DNA of 64,000 bases from Cladophialophora immunda (Eukaryota; Ascomycota; Eurotiomycetes; Chaetothyriales; Herpotrichiellaceae): assembly GCF_000835495.1 (NCBI RefSeq), contig NW_015622549.1, positions 62,001-126,000 of the forward strand, read 5' to 3'. This document shows positions 22,254-31,655 of the stretch, piece after piece. The translations under genes were made by a program, and so were the position numbers. The notes below the pieces were generated by a model, which was given only the letters and a program-made list of their open reading frames with translations, was not told where the DNA came from and ran no database searches. Positions within the stretch are counted from its first letter, which is position 1; each line of letters starts with the position of its first letter.

Positions 22254-23246
22254 AGGGGACCCTCGTGGTCAGCAAAGGAAACCCAGAACGTCCCTGGCTT
22301 TGGAAATATCAGGTGCCCAAGGGCCATTGAGAAAAGGTTCGAACACCAGTGCGAGTCGAACCCACAGCTTCGAAACACCTCCTGCATGGAGGAAGGAGGT
22401 TCTGCCCAGTCAACTTTGCAAATACTGGTTCCTATGTATGTTGATCACCAGATGCAACACCAAGGCACCAGACAACGACCTGCGATCGATGCAAAATCAA
22501 AAACCTATCCCGCAAGCCACCCTAGCCGGTACTAGGAAAGGAGTGCGAGGAGGACAAACACTATCACCTTCCCAGGGATCGAGCATTTTTCCGTAGCCAA
22601 CTTGCTCCATAGTGCCATGATTTACTCTCCAGACACACCATGGGTTGAGTGGCATACTGGACGAGATGGCGGAAAGTCTCCAATATTCCAACGGGTGCCG
22701 CAACTTAATCGCCCCTGCGCCTTTATCCATCCCCCTCCAAGGGTGTGTTGGTGGGACCTGGACTAGCACTTTTCGACAATTATCGGTCTAGCTTGGCCAA
22801 TTGTGAACAGAGACTCGGCGGTCTAATTGGTGGACAAGTGATTTGGATCATGGTGGGTGTGGTGTGGCAGAAAAAGGGCAGGAAATGGAAACGGGGATAT
22901 GGGCGTCTGCTCTGTACATGTATTTGTCTGAATATTAAGTCGATTGAGATCCAGGATCAAAAGATTTCATTTTTCGTCAGTGCTTGTACACGCTCAGACA
23001 AGCAAGATGTGACATTAGAAAACTACAACACCGAGAGTTCATTGTATTTGATCACATAGTGGTCTCAAACAGGCAAGATTCGAGTTCCGACAGCCTCGCA
23101 GTTTTGTTGACTCGCCAGCCTTGCCCAAACAAGAAGTCTATTTGCATGCTGCGACCTGCAGTGTAGTTGCCTACCCGCGTTGCAACTCAAATAAAGCTAC
23201 GAAAGGTGCTCGCGTTCATTCCTGCGACACCTAGACATAAAATAAG
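22254..23246. other. Intergenic with a tRNA-like element
   Basis: About 1 kb between bS18m and Aip1. No protein gene recognised. A tRNA-like element is listed separately. The right end should contain the Aip1 promoter. Confidence 0.5.
22345..22429 (-). ncRNA. Degenerate tRNA-like element with B-box and T-run
   Basis: On the minus strand the ends ACCAGTA and CACTGGT can pair at six of seven positions. The RNA polymerase III B-box-like GGTTCGACTC sits at the normal T-arm place (22353-22362), and a TTTT tract follows (22332-22335). The middle does not form a normal anticodon arm: the ACCTCC/GGAGGT stem encloses a 12-nt loop. I infer a tRNA pseudogene or SINE head rather than a working tRNA. Confidence 0.3.
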
Positions 23247-25127
23247 ATGTCCATAAACGCCGAAGGCATCTATGCCGCTCTTCCGTCCACATCTAGAGGC
23301 TTGCCTACCCCTCTAAGCTCTGACTCCAAGGGCGAGCGCATTGCGTACGCCGCCAACAAGTCCATATTTCTTCGATCCATCGACAATCCTGCTATATCCA
23401 CTCAGTATACCCAACACACAACCACTACCACAGTCGCCAGATTTGCGCCTTCCGGCTTCTATTGTGCCTCTGGTGATGCTTCAGGCATTGTTCGGGTTTG
23501 GGACTGCTCACCCAATGGGTCAGGAGCGACAAAAGGAGAATATGCCATCATATCAGGCCGGATCAATGACATCGCGTGGGACGGTGACAGCCAGCGCATT
23601 ATAGCAGTGGGCGACGGAAAACAACGTTATGGACACTGCGTGACGGCGGACTCGGGCAACACAGTGGGAGAGATAAGCGGGCACTCTGCACAGGTCAATG
23701 CGGTCAGCATCAGACAACAAAGACCCCTGCGAGCAGCTACAGGAGGTGATGACAAAAACTTGGTCTTCTATCACGGGGCTCCATTCAAATTCAATGGCAT
23801 CCCTGGCCGAGGAAACCATACGAATTTCATCTACGGAGTTGCCTTCTCACCTGACGGCAACCACCTGGTCAGCGTCGGCGGAGACAAGAAGATCTATTTA
23901 TACGACGGTAAAACTGGGGAGGTGAATACTGAGATTACGGATGGCTCAGAAGGCCACAAGGGCAGTATTTTCGGGGTCTCGTGGTCCAAAGATTCGAAGA
24001 ACTTTGTGACTTGTTCCGCAGATCGGACTGTCAAGACCTGGGATGTGGAAGCTGGGAAAGTCACGCATACCTGGTCTTTTGGCGATGCTATGGCTGTTTC
24101 GGATCAGCAAGTCGGTGTCGTATGGCCTGCAGGCAGGTCAGATGGATTGATTATATCTCTGTCTCTGAGCGGCGACCTCAACTATTTACACACCGGCTCA
24201 AGCAAACCCTCAAAAGTCATTTCAGGTCATCAGAAGAACATCACGGCCCTTACGTCTTCCGGAGATGTGGACAGTGCAACTCTGTGGACAGGCAGTTCTG
24301 AGGGGCGATTATGCTCCTGGGATGCTGCAAACGGTGCGGCGGAGACAATCGAGGGCGACGGACCTACCAACATCATCTCAGGACTTGCTGCTGCGCCTTC
24401 TGGAAAACACCCTCAGGTCTTTACTGTTAGCTGGGATGATACCTTGAGAACAGTCGACGCCGGAGCCAAGACGTTTACGGGGAATTCGACAAAATTGTCA
24501 TCGCAGCCAAAAGCTATAGCCTGCACGACGGACTCTCTGGTTGTTGTAGCTCAACTAGAAAGCGTCATTGTCTACAAAGATGGGGAAGAAGACGGCGAGC
24601 TGCCTTTGAAATCAACGCCCACATCTCTCGCCTCTCACGGCAGCACAGTCGCAATTGGTTCTCAGGATTCCAGCCTTCGTCTATTCTCGGTTGTGCCTGG
24701 AAAAGCGCCCAAGCAGGTTGCGTTTGTTGAACAGGTCTCTGCCCATCCGCTAACGGCTATATCCTTCTCAAATGATGGCTCGATGTTGGCAGTTGGTTCT
24801 GCTGCAGGAAAAATCTATGTCTACAAGATCAGCACTGGAATCACAGGCCTCGTAACTGGAACCTCCTCACTCGAGCTTGTGACCGATCGTTGGAGCGCTC
24901 ATACGGCAAAGATCACCTGTATTGCCTGGAATCCAGAAGGAACAGGGGCGGCTTCTGGCAGCCTGGATACCAATATTTTTGCTTGGAGTCTGAAGGAACC
25001 TGGAAAGCGGGTCAAGGAGACGAATGCGCATAAAGAAGGAGTCAACGGTCTCGTTTGGCTTGGAGACACTGTGTACAGCACCGGAGCAGATGCCACGGTC
25101 AAGAAGTGGAAGATCAAGATAGCCTAG
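23247..25127 (+). CDS. AIP1: Actin-interacting protein 1 (Aip1/WDR1), WD40 double propeller
   Basis: Single exon, 626 aa, the usual Aip1 length (about 600-620). The family forms two seven-bladed WD40 propellers and works with cofilin to disassemble actin filaments in cortical patches. Seen: the N-terminal signature ALPSTSRGLPTPLSSD followed by KGERIAYAANKSIFLRSID, and many WD repeat ends, including VRVWDC, KNLVFYHG, DKKIYLYDG, DRTVKTWDVEAG, GRLCSWD, TNIFAWSL and a final TVKKWKI. The start MSINAEGIYA sits directly before the conserved block, so no upstream exon is needed. Confidence 0.95.
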   Translation: MSINAEGIYAALPSTSRGLPTPLSSDSKGERIAYAANKSIFLRSIDNPAISTQYTQHTTTTTVARFAPSGFYCASGDASGIVRVWDCSPNGSGATKGEYAIISGRINDIAWDGDSQRIIAVGDGKQRYGHCVTADSGNTVGEISGHSAQVNAVSIRQQRPLRAATGGDDKNLVFYHGAPFKFNGIPGRGNHTNFIYGVAFSPDGNHLVSVGGDKKIYLYDGKTGEVNTEITDGSEGHKGSIFGVSWSKDSKNFVTCSADRTVKTWDVEAGKVTHTWSFGDAMAVSDQQVGVVWPAGRSDGLIISLSLSGDLNYLHTGSSKPSKVISGHQKNITALTSSGDVDSATLWTGSSEGRLCSWDAANGAAETIEGDGPTNIISGLAAAPSGKHPQVFTVSWDDTLRTVDAGAKTFTGNSTKLSSQPKAIACTTDSLVVVAQLESVIVYKDGEEDGELPLKSTPTSLASHGSTVAIGSQDSSLRLFSVVPGKAPKQVAFVEQVSAHPLTAISFSNDGSMLAVGSAAGKIYVYKISTGITGLVTGTSSLELVTDRWSAHTAKITCIAWNPEGTGAASGSLDTNIFAWSLKEPGKRVKETNAHKEGVNGLVWLGDTVYSTGADATVKKWKIKIA

Positions 25128-25631
25128 ATGGATGCATAGACGTTACGAGGCACATGGCGTTACGAGCTGATGAGGGACTAGGCGGTCTCCTGGATGAGAC
25201 AGCCTGATTCCATGAGGACGAGCGAGGCTGCGGGCGCCCTCGCGGCTTAACGAGGCCAGGTAGCGAAATGATTAGCATCAATAGCCAGCACTTGTCCCTG
25301 AAGGTCCTTTATGTAAGCTCGTAACAACATAGACTCGATATTCGTTCAGTGGGCGTTGCTTGATCTCCAGTTGCGATGTTTAGATTAGGATGGCAGTCGG
25401 CTCAAGCACAAGCCTGGACATGTCACTGCTCCGCAAACTTTCCCTCACCACATCACCAAACTGCGACTCGGGACAACAGAAATCTAACAAACTCCTTCAT
25501 CTCCCCGCCATCATGGCACAAGATCCCATGTCGAGACGTGCAACGCACTGGTATTCTGCATGAACAAAGTCTTGCTCCGTACCGCGCAGCGCATGCGCGC
25601 TCCTTAAACTCCCAACGCCCTCTGGCTCAGC
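25128..25631. other. Intergenic, Aip1 3' end to Hfi1
   Basis: A 504-bp interval. No gene recognised; it should contain the Hfi1 promoter and leader. Confidence 0.45.
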
Positions 25632-27024
25632 ATGGCTACATTTGACGAGACCTTCAACCCCGCGGCTCTTACGCGGTCGGACACGATCACTTCTACAACG
25701 AGCACCACAAAACCCCCTCCGGGCTCTGCGTCGAAACAACCGAAAGCGACTCAAACCTATCCTCGAGTTGACCTGGAACCTCTATACACGGAACTCAAGT
25801 CTCTAATCGGTCACAACTGGGACACATACTTCGATGCAATAACCAGGTTTATTCGAGGTAATATCTCCCCCTGGTATCCCTACTCATAAGAGCTCTCGGC
25901 GATGGGACATTGAGACTGACCTCTCATCCGCAGGTGAACTCAACGCGCGAGAATTCGGCGACCTCTGCGATGTCTTCATCTATGCGACTCCGCAGACCGA
26001 GCATGCGCACAACTCTTTGATACTAGCTATACTATGTAATACCGGCAAAGACCCTCCAGAACCTGGGCTCGCAGCATGGGTCAGCGCAACGACAGACAAG
26101 TCCGCAATGACGTCCGGCACGAAACCCGCCGCTACCAGCGATGTAAGCGAACAGCGACTCAAGGCCGAGGTGATGGCGTTACCCGCCCGGGACCGACGAC
26201 GCATCAAAGGCGTTGCGAACGACAAGGCAGACGAGGAGGCGGCAGCGAGGAGGAACCCATATGAAGAGCTTTATTTGGCCGGCAGGATCAAGGCGCCAGA
26301 GGCCGCTGCAAGTGCAGGCGCAGGAGGACTGACGAAGACAAACTGGGACTTGGAAATTAGGAAAAGATATTTGCAGCCACTGTTCTCAGAGACACTCGAG
26401 CTCCCGGATACAGCGACGATACACTCTCGGATTGTCCCCATTTGTTATGAAGAATCCATCGCGCAAGGCTGCTCAGTACAATGCGCTGAGTTGGTCGGGG
26501 TTGCAGCGGAGACATATCTAAAAGGCGTGCTGTCCGAGGTCATGAATCGAACCCGGTCCAACGGCCCAATGTATGAACACAGCGCCGGCGGCGGCATCTT
26601 GACGGCCTCGTACAAGAAGAAAATCGATCGAGAGGAAGAGGAAATCAAGGCTGGAAAACTGCAAAGGACTCGTGACGACGAGTTGTTGCCGACTGAAGCA
26701 CAGGTCGCATATGCAAGACGCCCCATCGGCATGCCAGATCTGCAACTTACCGCTCAGGTCGGTCCTTTACCTTGGAATGCAATGCCATGTATTGGATACA
26801 CCGTGAGTAATGCTTCGGCCGGGTATGATCATGATCAATGGCTCATGGAGCAAGAGCAAGCAGCCAATGCGGCGGCGGCGGCGACAACGAACGGACACGT
26901 TGATCCAGCCGAGGACAGCATGGATATTGACAGTACCGACAACTATGGCTGGGAGGGCGCTGGGTCACAGGACAGAGGTGGTCTGGATTCTGTTCTTGCT
27001 GATTGTTTGGCTATTCGTGTGTAG
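25632..27024 (+). CDS. HFI1: SAGA complex subunit Hfi1/Ada1
   Basis: Two exons, 25632..25857 and 25934..27024, joined by a 76-nt intron with a CTGAC branch, encode 438 aa. Splicing restores RFIRGELNAREFGDLCDVFI. The SAGA-Tad1 (Hfi1/Ada1) family forms part of the structural core of the SAGA coactivator in the nucleus and carries a histone-fold-like region that pairs with another subunit. Seen: the N-terminal RVDLEPLYTELKSLIGHNWD block, the basic LPARDRRRIKGV segment, and the C-terminal RIVPICYEESIAQGCSVQCA and GVAAETYLKGVLSEVM region. The protein ends LDSVLADCLAIRV, as expected for family members, so the stop at 27022-27024 is genuine. Confidence 0.9.
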
Positions 27025-27847
27025 GAGACACAGCAGCCTCGAGAGCAGGAACAAGAGAAACTCAAAGTCATGGGAGTGAACGACGATTATGAGCCCGGGG
27101 AGAGCGAAGAGCCGATCGGCGACAATATGTCGCGTTTGGCCGGCTACCGCCACGAACGGATAAGGGCCGCAGTACAAAGAGTCAAGCGTTTCCTGGACTA
27201 CGTTTCGCACGGAGGAAAGGACGAGCCGCCTATGACTTCGAGGAGTGGAGTCGTGGCACCCAAGGTCTTGCAACAAGTCCTGCTCCTGGAGCCGTGGTTT
27301 TGCACAGCGGCGGAAGCTATCAGCAAGGGTCGGTGATGTTTAACGATGTTTTTTCGGGGTTTCAAGTCGTTGGTCGACGGGTCTGCGACCGAATGGCGTT
27401 GCACCCTGGTATTTTGGCCGTGGCGAGATGGCCCATGGTTTATTGCCAACGGCACGAGGGGGGATTGGGAATGTTATGGGGATGATTTACGTGATACCCT
27501 CAGCCATACCGGCCACTACTGAGACACAGAATTCGAGAGCAAAATCGAGGGGGAGTTCGAGATTGCGCTCTTGGGACGAGAGATTGTCTGGTTCCAGCAG
27601 TCGAAGCGCAATGGGGGGTTCTGAAGCGACCTTTGTCCCTCACAGGAGTGATGATGAGAATGAAGGCAGTTGATATATTCCAAGGTGATTATGTGTACGA
27701 GAACCGACCTATTCACCCCAGCTCTCGATTTTGCTCCGTTCGAGGAATCCCCCGTTGATCAAGTCGGAAGCGATATCCTTCCTGCCGGGCGTATTCGATT
27801 GTACTCTGTACAGTGCATTTCACAAACACACAAGAAGCAGGCCGTAT
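27025..27847. other. Convergent 3' region, Hfi1 / ureohydrolase
   Basis: A plus-strand open frame at 27070-27336 (88 codons) starts soon after the Hfi1 stop but resembles nothing known and is probably 3' untranslated sequence. No other gene recognised. Confidence 0.4.
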
Positions 27848-29113
27848 CTACAACTCATCCTTTACCCCCGTTTCCGTTTGCGCCTTCTCCGGCTTCCTTA
27901 CCGAATCTTTGACCATCAACGCCAGGATGTCGACCAGCAGATCACTGGCGGCAACACTCGTCACCTCGGCCGCGGTGTCATACGGCGGGCTCACCTCGAC
28001 GACATCGGCGCCGACCAATCTCACGCCCTCCAGACCCTTGATGAACCTCTTGACCTCGCGGGTCGTCCAGCCTCCGGACTCGGGCGTGCCCGTGGCGGGG
28101 GCGATGCTGGGGTCCAGGACGTCGATGTCGATGCTGAGGTAGACGGGACGGTCGGTGCCGACGATGGCGCGCACGCGGTCGGCGATGCCCTGCATGCCCC
28201 GGGGGTCGTCGTCGATCTCGTGCGCCTCGATGATCTCAAAGCCCACCACCTCCTTGTCCGTGGCGTAGTCCTTGGGCGAGAACAGCTTGGTCCGCAGCCC
28301 GCCGTGCACGCTGCTGCCTTTGGCGATGCACCCTTCCCGCGCGGCGTGCCAGAAGAAGGTCCCGTGCGTGATGGCGCTCTGCTCCGACACGATCCCCGTG
28401 TACCCGGCGTACGGGTCCCACGTGTCCAGGTGCGAGTCGAGGTGGATGACGGAGATCGGCCCGTAGATTTCCTTGAGCGAGCGCAGGATCGGCAGCACGA
28501 TCGAGTGGTCGCCTCCAAGCGACAGGACCCGGGGGTGCTCCCATTTCCTGCCCTGGAGCGGCTTTGCTGATGCGGTGGCGGCGCCGGCGGACGAGGAGGT
28601 GTTGTGGAACAAGATCTGTCGGTAGCCTTGCTCCATCTGGCGGAAGGCGTGCTGGGCGTCAAACGGCGTGACGGGGATGTCGCCGCAGTCGACAATGTTC
28701 AAACCCCCTTCCGTCAACGGGTCAATGCCCCATACCGTGTTGTAGCTCCGGCCTTTCTTCTCCCTCGAGCTCGCGGCGCGGATGCCGCGGGGTCCAAAGC
28801 GTGCGCCGGGCCGGTACGAGGTGGACGTGTCGTAGGGAAAACCTACAATGGCAATGTCCAGGTCAGACCCGTGACGGGAGGAAAAACACCGCTGCCACGG
28901 CAGATGGGCAAAGGTGACGGGTTGAGAGAAGGGGAGGTCTTTATCGAGGTCCTCGAGGGGGTAGGGGTAATTGGGTCCAACCGAGAAGGAGAGAGGTGCC
29001 TCTGAGGAGGCTTCAGGAGCATCGTGAGAATGGGTGTGAGAGTATACATGAGAGAATGCAAGGGAGATGAGGAGGACGGAGCGCGCCAGAGTGAAAGCGA
29101 GTCCTCTCGCCAT
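27848..29113 (-). CDS. Secretory-pathway agmatinase/arginase-family ureohydrolase with C-terminal KDEL
   Basis: Single exon, 421 aa from ATG 29113 (MARGLAFTLARSVLLISLA). This start gives a clean signal peptide: basic n-region, hydrophobic core, then SHVYSHTHSH. The ureohydrolase manganese site is complete: LSLGGDHSIVLP, VIHLDSHLDTWDPY (around residue 226) and LSIDIDVLDPSIAPATGTPE. The C-terminus reads TGVKDEL followed by a stop, a canonical ER-retrieval signal. Agmatinases release urea from agmatine or guanidino compounds, and fungal secreted-type members have few tested substrates. A signal peptide plus KDEL predicts residence in the ER lumen, which is inference. A longer in-frame start at 29185 would bury the signal peptide and is less likely. 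The coding region is markedly GC-rich, producing long spurious antisense frames. Confidence 0.9.
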   Translation of the reverse strand: MARGLAFTLARSVLLISLAFSHVYSHTHSHDAPEASSEAPLSFSVGPNYPYPLEDLDKDLPFSQPVTFAHLPWQRCFSSRHGSDLDIAIVGFPYDTSTSYRPGARFGPRGIRAASSREKKGRSYNTVWGIDPLTEGGLNIVDCGDIPVTPFDAQHAFRQMEQGYRQILFHNTSSSAGAATASAKPLQGRKWEHPRVLSLGGDHSIVLPILRSLKEIYGPISVIHLDSHLDTWDPYAGYTGIVSEQSAITHGTFFWHAAREGCIAKGSSVHGGLRTKLFSPKDYATDKEVVGFEIIEAHEIDDDPRGMQGIADRVRAIVGTDRPVYLSIDIDVLDPSIAPATGTPESGGWTTREVKRFIKGLEGVRLVGADVVEVSPPYDTAAEVTSVAASDLLVDILALMVKDSVRKPEKAQTETGVKDEL

Positions 29114-29900
29114 GGTTGTCACCAGCGTCGTCGTGTCTTGTCGCCCGTAGCGGCTGCTTTTCTCCTTGGTGCCTTTCGTTCGCAACCTGGGCTATTGTTT
29201 CTTCCTATCAGGGTAGCAGCACCGTCCTGGACCACCTGTGCTATTGAGAGACGTCTGCCGTTTGCATACTCGGTACCTGGGGACTGGGTGGCTGTAAGTC
29301 GAACAGGCTCTTCCTGCCGCGCCACAGCACGCCCGGGCCAGCCTTTATATCCCGAATGCATTGTTCCCGCGGGGAAACTGTGTCAATTATCACCAGTCTC
29401 TCCCGCTCCAGAATCATGCGTTCTTTCTTGGACGGACAAGTCCTTGATACGAATCGCCCACACGCCGACGCATGCAGCTGGCATCTCCGTTCCCCACGTT
29501 GACGCACGAGGCGAGAATCCCTGTGGAGCTGCGGCGCTGCGGTAGGGAGAACGATCATTTTAGGTGGATCGGATGGACCTGGCCGTTGCTAGTCTTTGCT
29601 AGGCTTGCTGCATGCCAGTTGCAAAATGGAGGAGAATGAGTGGAGGACAAGTGGTATAGAAGGATAAAGGGCAGTATATGATGGTGGACAAGTCCGATGA
29701 TTTCTGGTTTAGAGAAGAGCCAAGGGGAGATGGTGTTCATCCAACGTTTAACTTTTTGTCTTACCGTCTCGAACACTGCGGCTGAACCGTGATAGCCCAG
29801 GCGATATATATCTTAGATTGCTCGTACCAATCTCTCCGCTGTGCCGGAAACGCCGTCTAGGTCTGAGAAAAGAGTTTCCGGGGGTGTTGAATTGTTGGCC
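29114..29900. other. Intergenic, ureohydrolase promoter to purU 3' end
   Basis: 787 bp with no recognised gene. It should hold the ureohydrolase promoter and the purU 3' untranslated region. Confidence 0.45.
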
Positions 29901-31006
29901 TCAGTTGAATACCACCGTTTTGTGCCCGTTCAAAAACACTCGTTTTTCTGACCACCACTTGACTGCCGCAGCTAAAACCTGACTCTCTACATTGCTCCCT
30001 TCGTCGACGAGTTCCTTTGGCGTCATGCTGTGATCCACCCTCGTGACCCTCTGCTCAATGATCGGTCCTTCGTCCAGATCGGCCGTCACAAAATGAGCCG
30101 TGGCGCCGATGATTTTGACGCCCCTGTCAAAAGCCTGGTGGTATGGCTTCGCACCTTTGAAGGAAGGTAAGAAGCTGTGGTGGATGTTGATGATTTTGCC
30201 CGACATGGCTTCACAGAGGGTTGGTGAGAGGACTTGCATGTACCGCGCCAGGACTATCAAGTCGATGTGGTGCTCTTTAATGAGTTCCAGAATGCGGGCT
30301 TCCTGTTGGGCTTTGGTGTCCTTGGTGACCGGCAGATGATGGAAAGCAATGTTATAACTCTTGGCGAGTGGTTCAAAATCCTGGTGATTCGACACAATCA
30401 ATGGCACCTCGATGGCCAATTGGCCCTGCCGGTATTGGTTAGTCTTGTACCGATTTCGACAGGATCCAAAAGCAACGACTTATTCAAAAGGATGCAAAAC
30501 AGTCTTTCAAAACGAGGATCTCTCACAGTCTTCTGGCGAAACAGGAGGTCGTTCAAGCAGTAGCCGATCTTGGAGACCATGATCAAAACCTTGGGCTTCT
30601 CGGCCACGGGTCTGAGCTCGTAGTCCATCTTGATGTCGCTTGCTAGCTCATCGAACGAGGGTATCAGGAATTTGGTGTCGTCGGCTGGTCCAAAATGGAC
30701 CCGCATAAAGAACTTCTCTGAAGTCCGGTCGCTGAATTGTTGCAAGTCGAGGATGTTGAGGTTGTTCTTGGCAAAAATACCTGTTACAGCGTGGATTATG
30801 CCCGGCTTATCCGGACATGACAGGGTTAGAATGTGGTCGTTGGCCATCTTTGCGAGGATGGAGGAGTCCTGCACGGAGGCGGTGGAAAACAGAGATTTGG
30901 TTGCTGGCAGTAATTTGGCCGTCTCCTGCGTAAGATGGAGTCGCAAGGGTGTTTGTAGGATCAGTCTCCGACTTGCAAATCTTGCTCCGCTTAGAATGAG
31001 AAGCAT
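29901..31006 (-). CDS. Formyltetrahydrofolate deformylase (PurU-type), probably mitochondrial
   Basis: Two exons, 30527..31006 and 29901..30425, separated by a 101-nt intron (GTGAGA...CTAAC...CAG), encode 334 aa. The enzyme hydrolyses 10-formyl-THF to formate and THF. Seen: an N-terminal ACT domain (HILTLSCPDKPGIIHAVTGI), then the formyltransferase fold with IEVPLIVSNH, the catalytic NIHHSFLPSFKGAKPY (Asn, His) and HFVTADLDEGPII (Asp). The leader MLLILSGARFASRRLILQ...STASVQ is basic and acid-free, as in mitochondrial presequences. ATG 31006 was chosen for that reason; an in-frame ATG at 31081 would add 25 residues, and ATG 30847 (MANDH) would give a cytosolic form. It is divergent from the ankyrin giant. 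Confidence 0.92.
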
Positions 31007-31655
31007 CTGCCTCGACCTCTTCTCTGTGGGATTGTGTGCTCGCGTGACTCGTCCAATCCCCGAAAATTTTGCCAATATCAAAACGCACTAGAGGTCAGTG
31101 TAACCTGCCGTAGCGGACATGCTCTCAGGTACGGTGAAGTGTTTCCTTCCTATTGCTTCGATCGGCCAGACGCAGGCCAAGGCACAGCTAGGCACCGGCG
31201 CCCCTTCATCTCCACTTCTGGAACCCAAGAAGTTCCGTCGTGAGGTCGCGTAAGGGGCGATGAACAAGCCTTCACAGCTAACACAGTAACAAAGAACAGT
31301 CGAAGCGGATCTGGTGCCTGTCGAGGTGAAACCTGTTCAGGCTGCTGCCGGTGCCTGCGCCATTCTCGTCTCACGTGTGTTCGTGTAGCAGCGCGTGCCT
31401 CTTCTCGACGGCCATTGAACTCACACGCGCTTTCACTATATGACCATCACCTTCACTTCATGGATACGAATCTCATCTATCAATCATCCCGTTGTTCCTT
31501 CCATCGCTTTTACAAATCAACTGCGTGTAGTTTGGTGCGGCAGTTGTACCTGTCTGCATTCTGATTTGTTCAGCTCGCCTGTGTCCCCCTTTTCCATCGT
31601 TCGCTTTCATCCCCAGCCAAATCCATCCCGTCGCTTCTCGACCACTACGACCGCA
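31007..31655. promoter_or_regulatory. Divergent promoter region, purU / ankyrin gene
   Basis: 649 bp between divergent starts. The plus-strand leader near 31560-31655 is pyrimidine-rich. No specific motif was identified. Confidence 0.4.

Noticed and set aside
22345..22429. Calling this a functional tRNA gene
   Set aside because: The anticodon stem would enclose a 12-nt loop with no usable U33-anticodon arrangement, so only a tRNA-like element is reported.
27070..27336. 88-codon plus-strand frame just after Hfi1
   Set aside because: No family resemblance, and Hfi1 already has its conserved C-terminal end; more likely 3' untranslated sequence.
28021..28695. Long overlapping frames (224 aa minus, 279 aa plus around 27731-28570) in the ureohydrolase gene
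   Set aside because: They lie in a very GC-rich coding region with strong third-position bias. Their translations are Arg/Ser/Pro or His/Asp low complexity with no family resemblance, while the ureohydrolase frame has all catalytic motifs.
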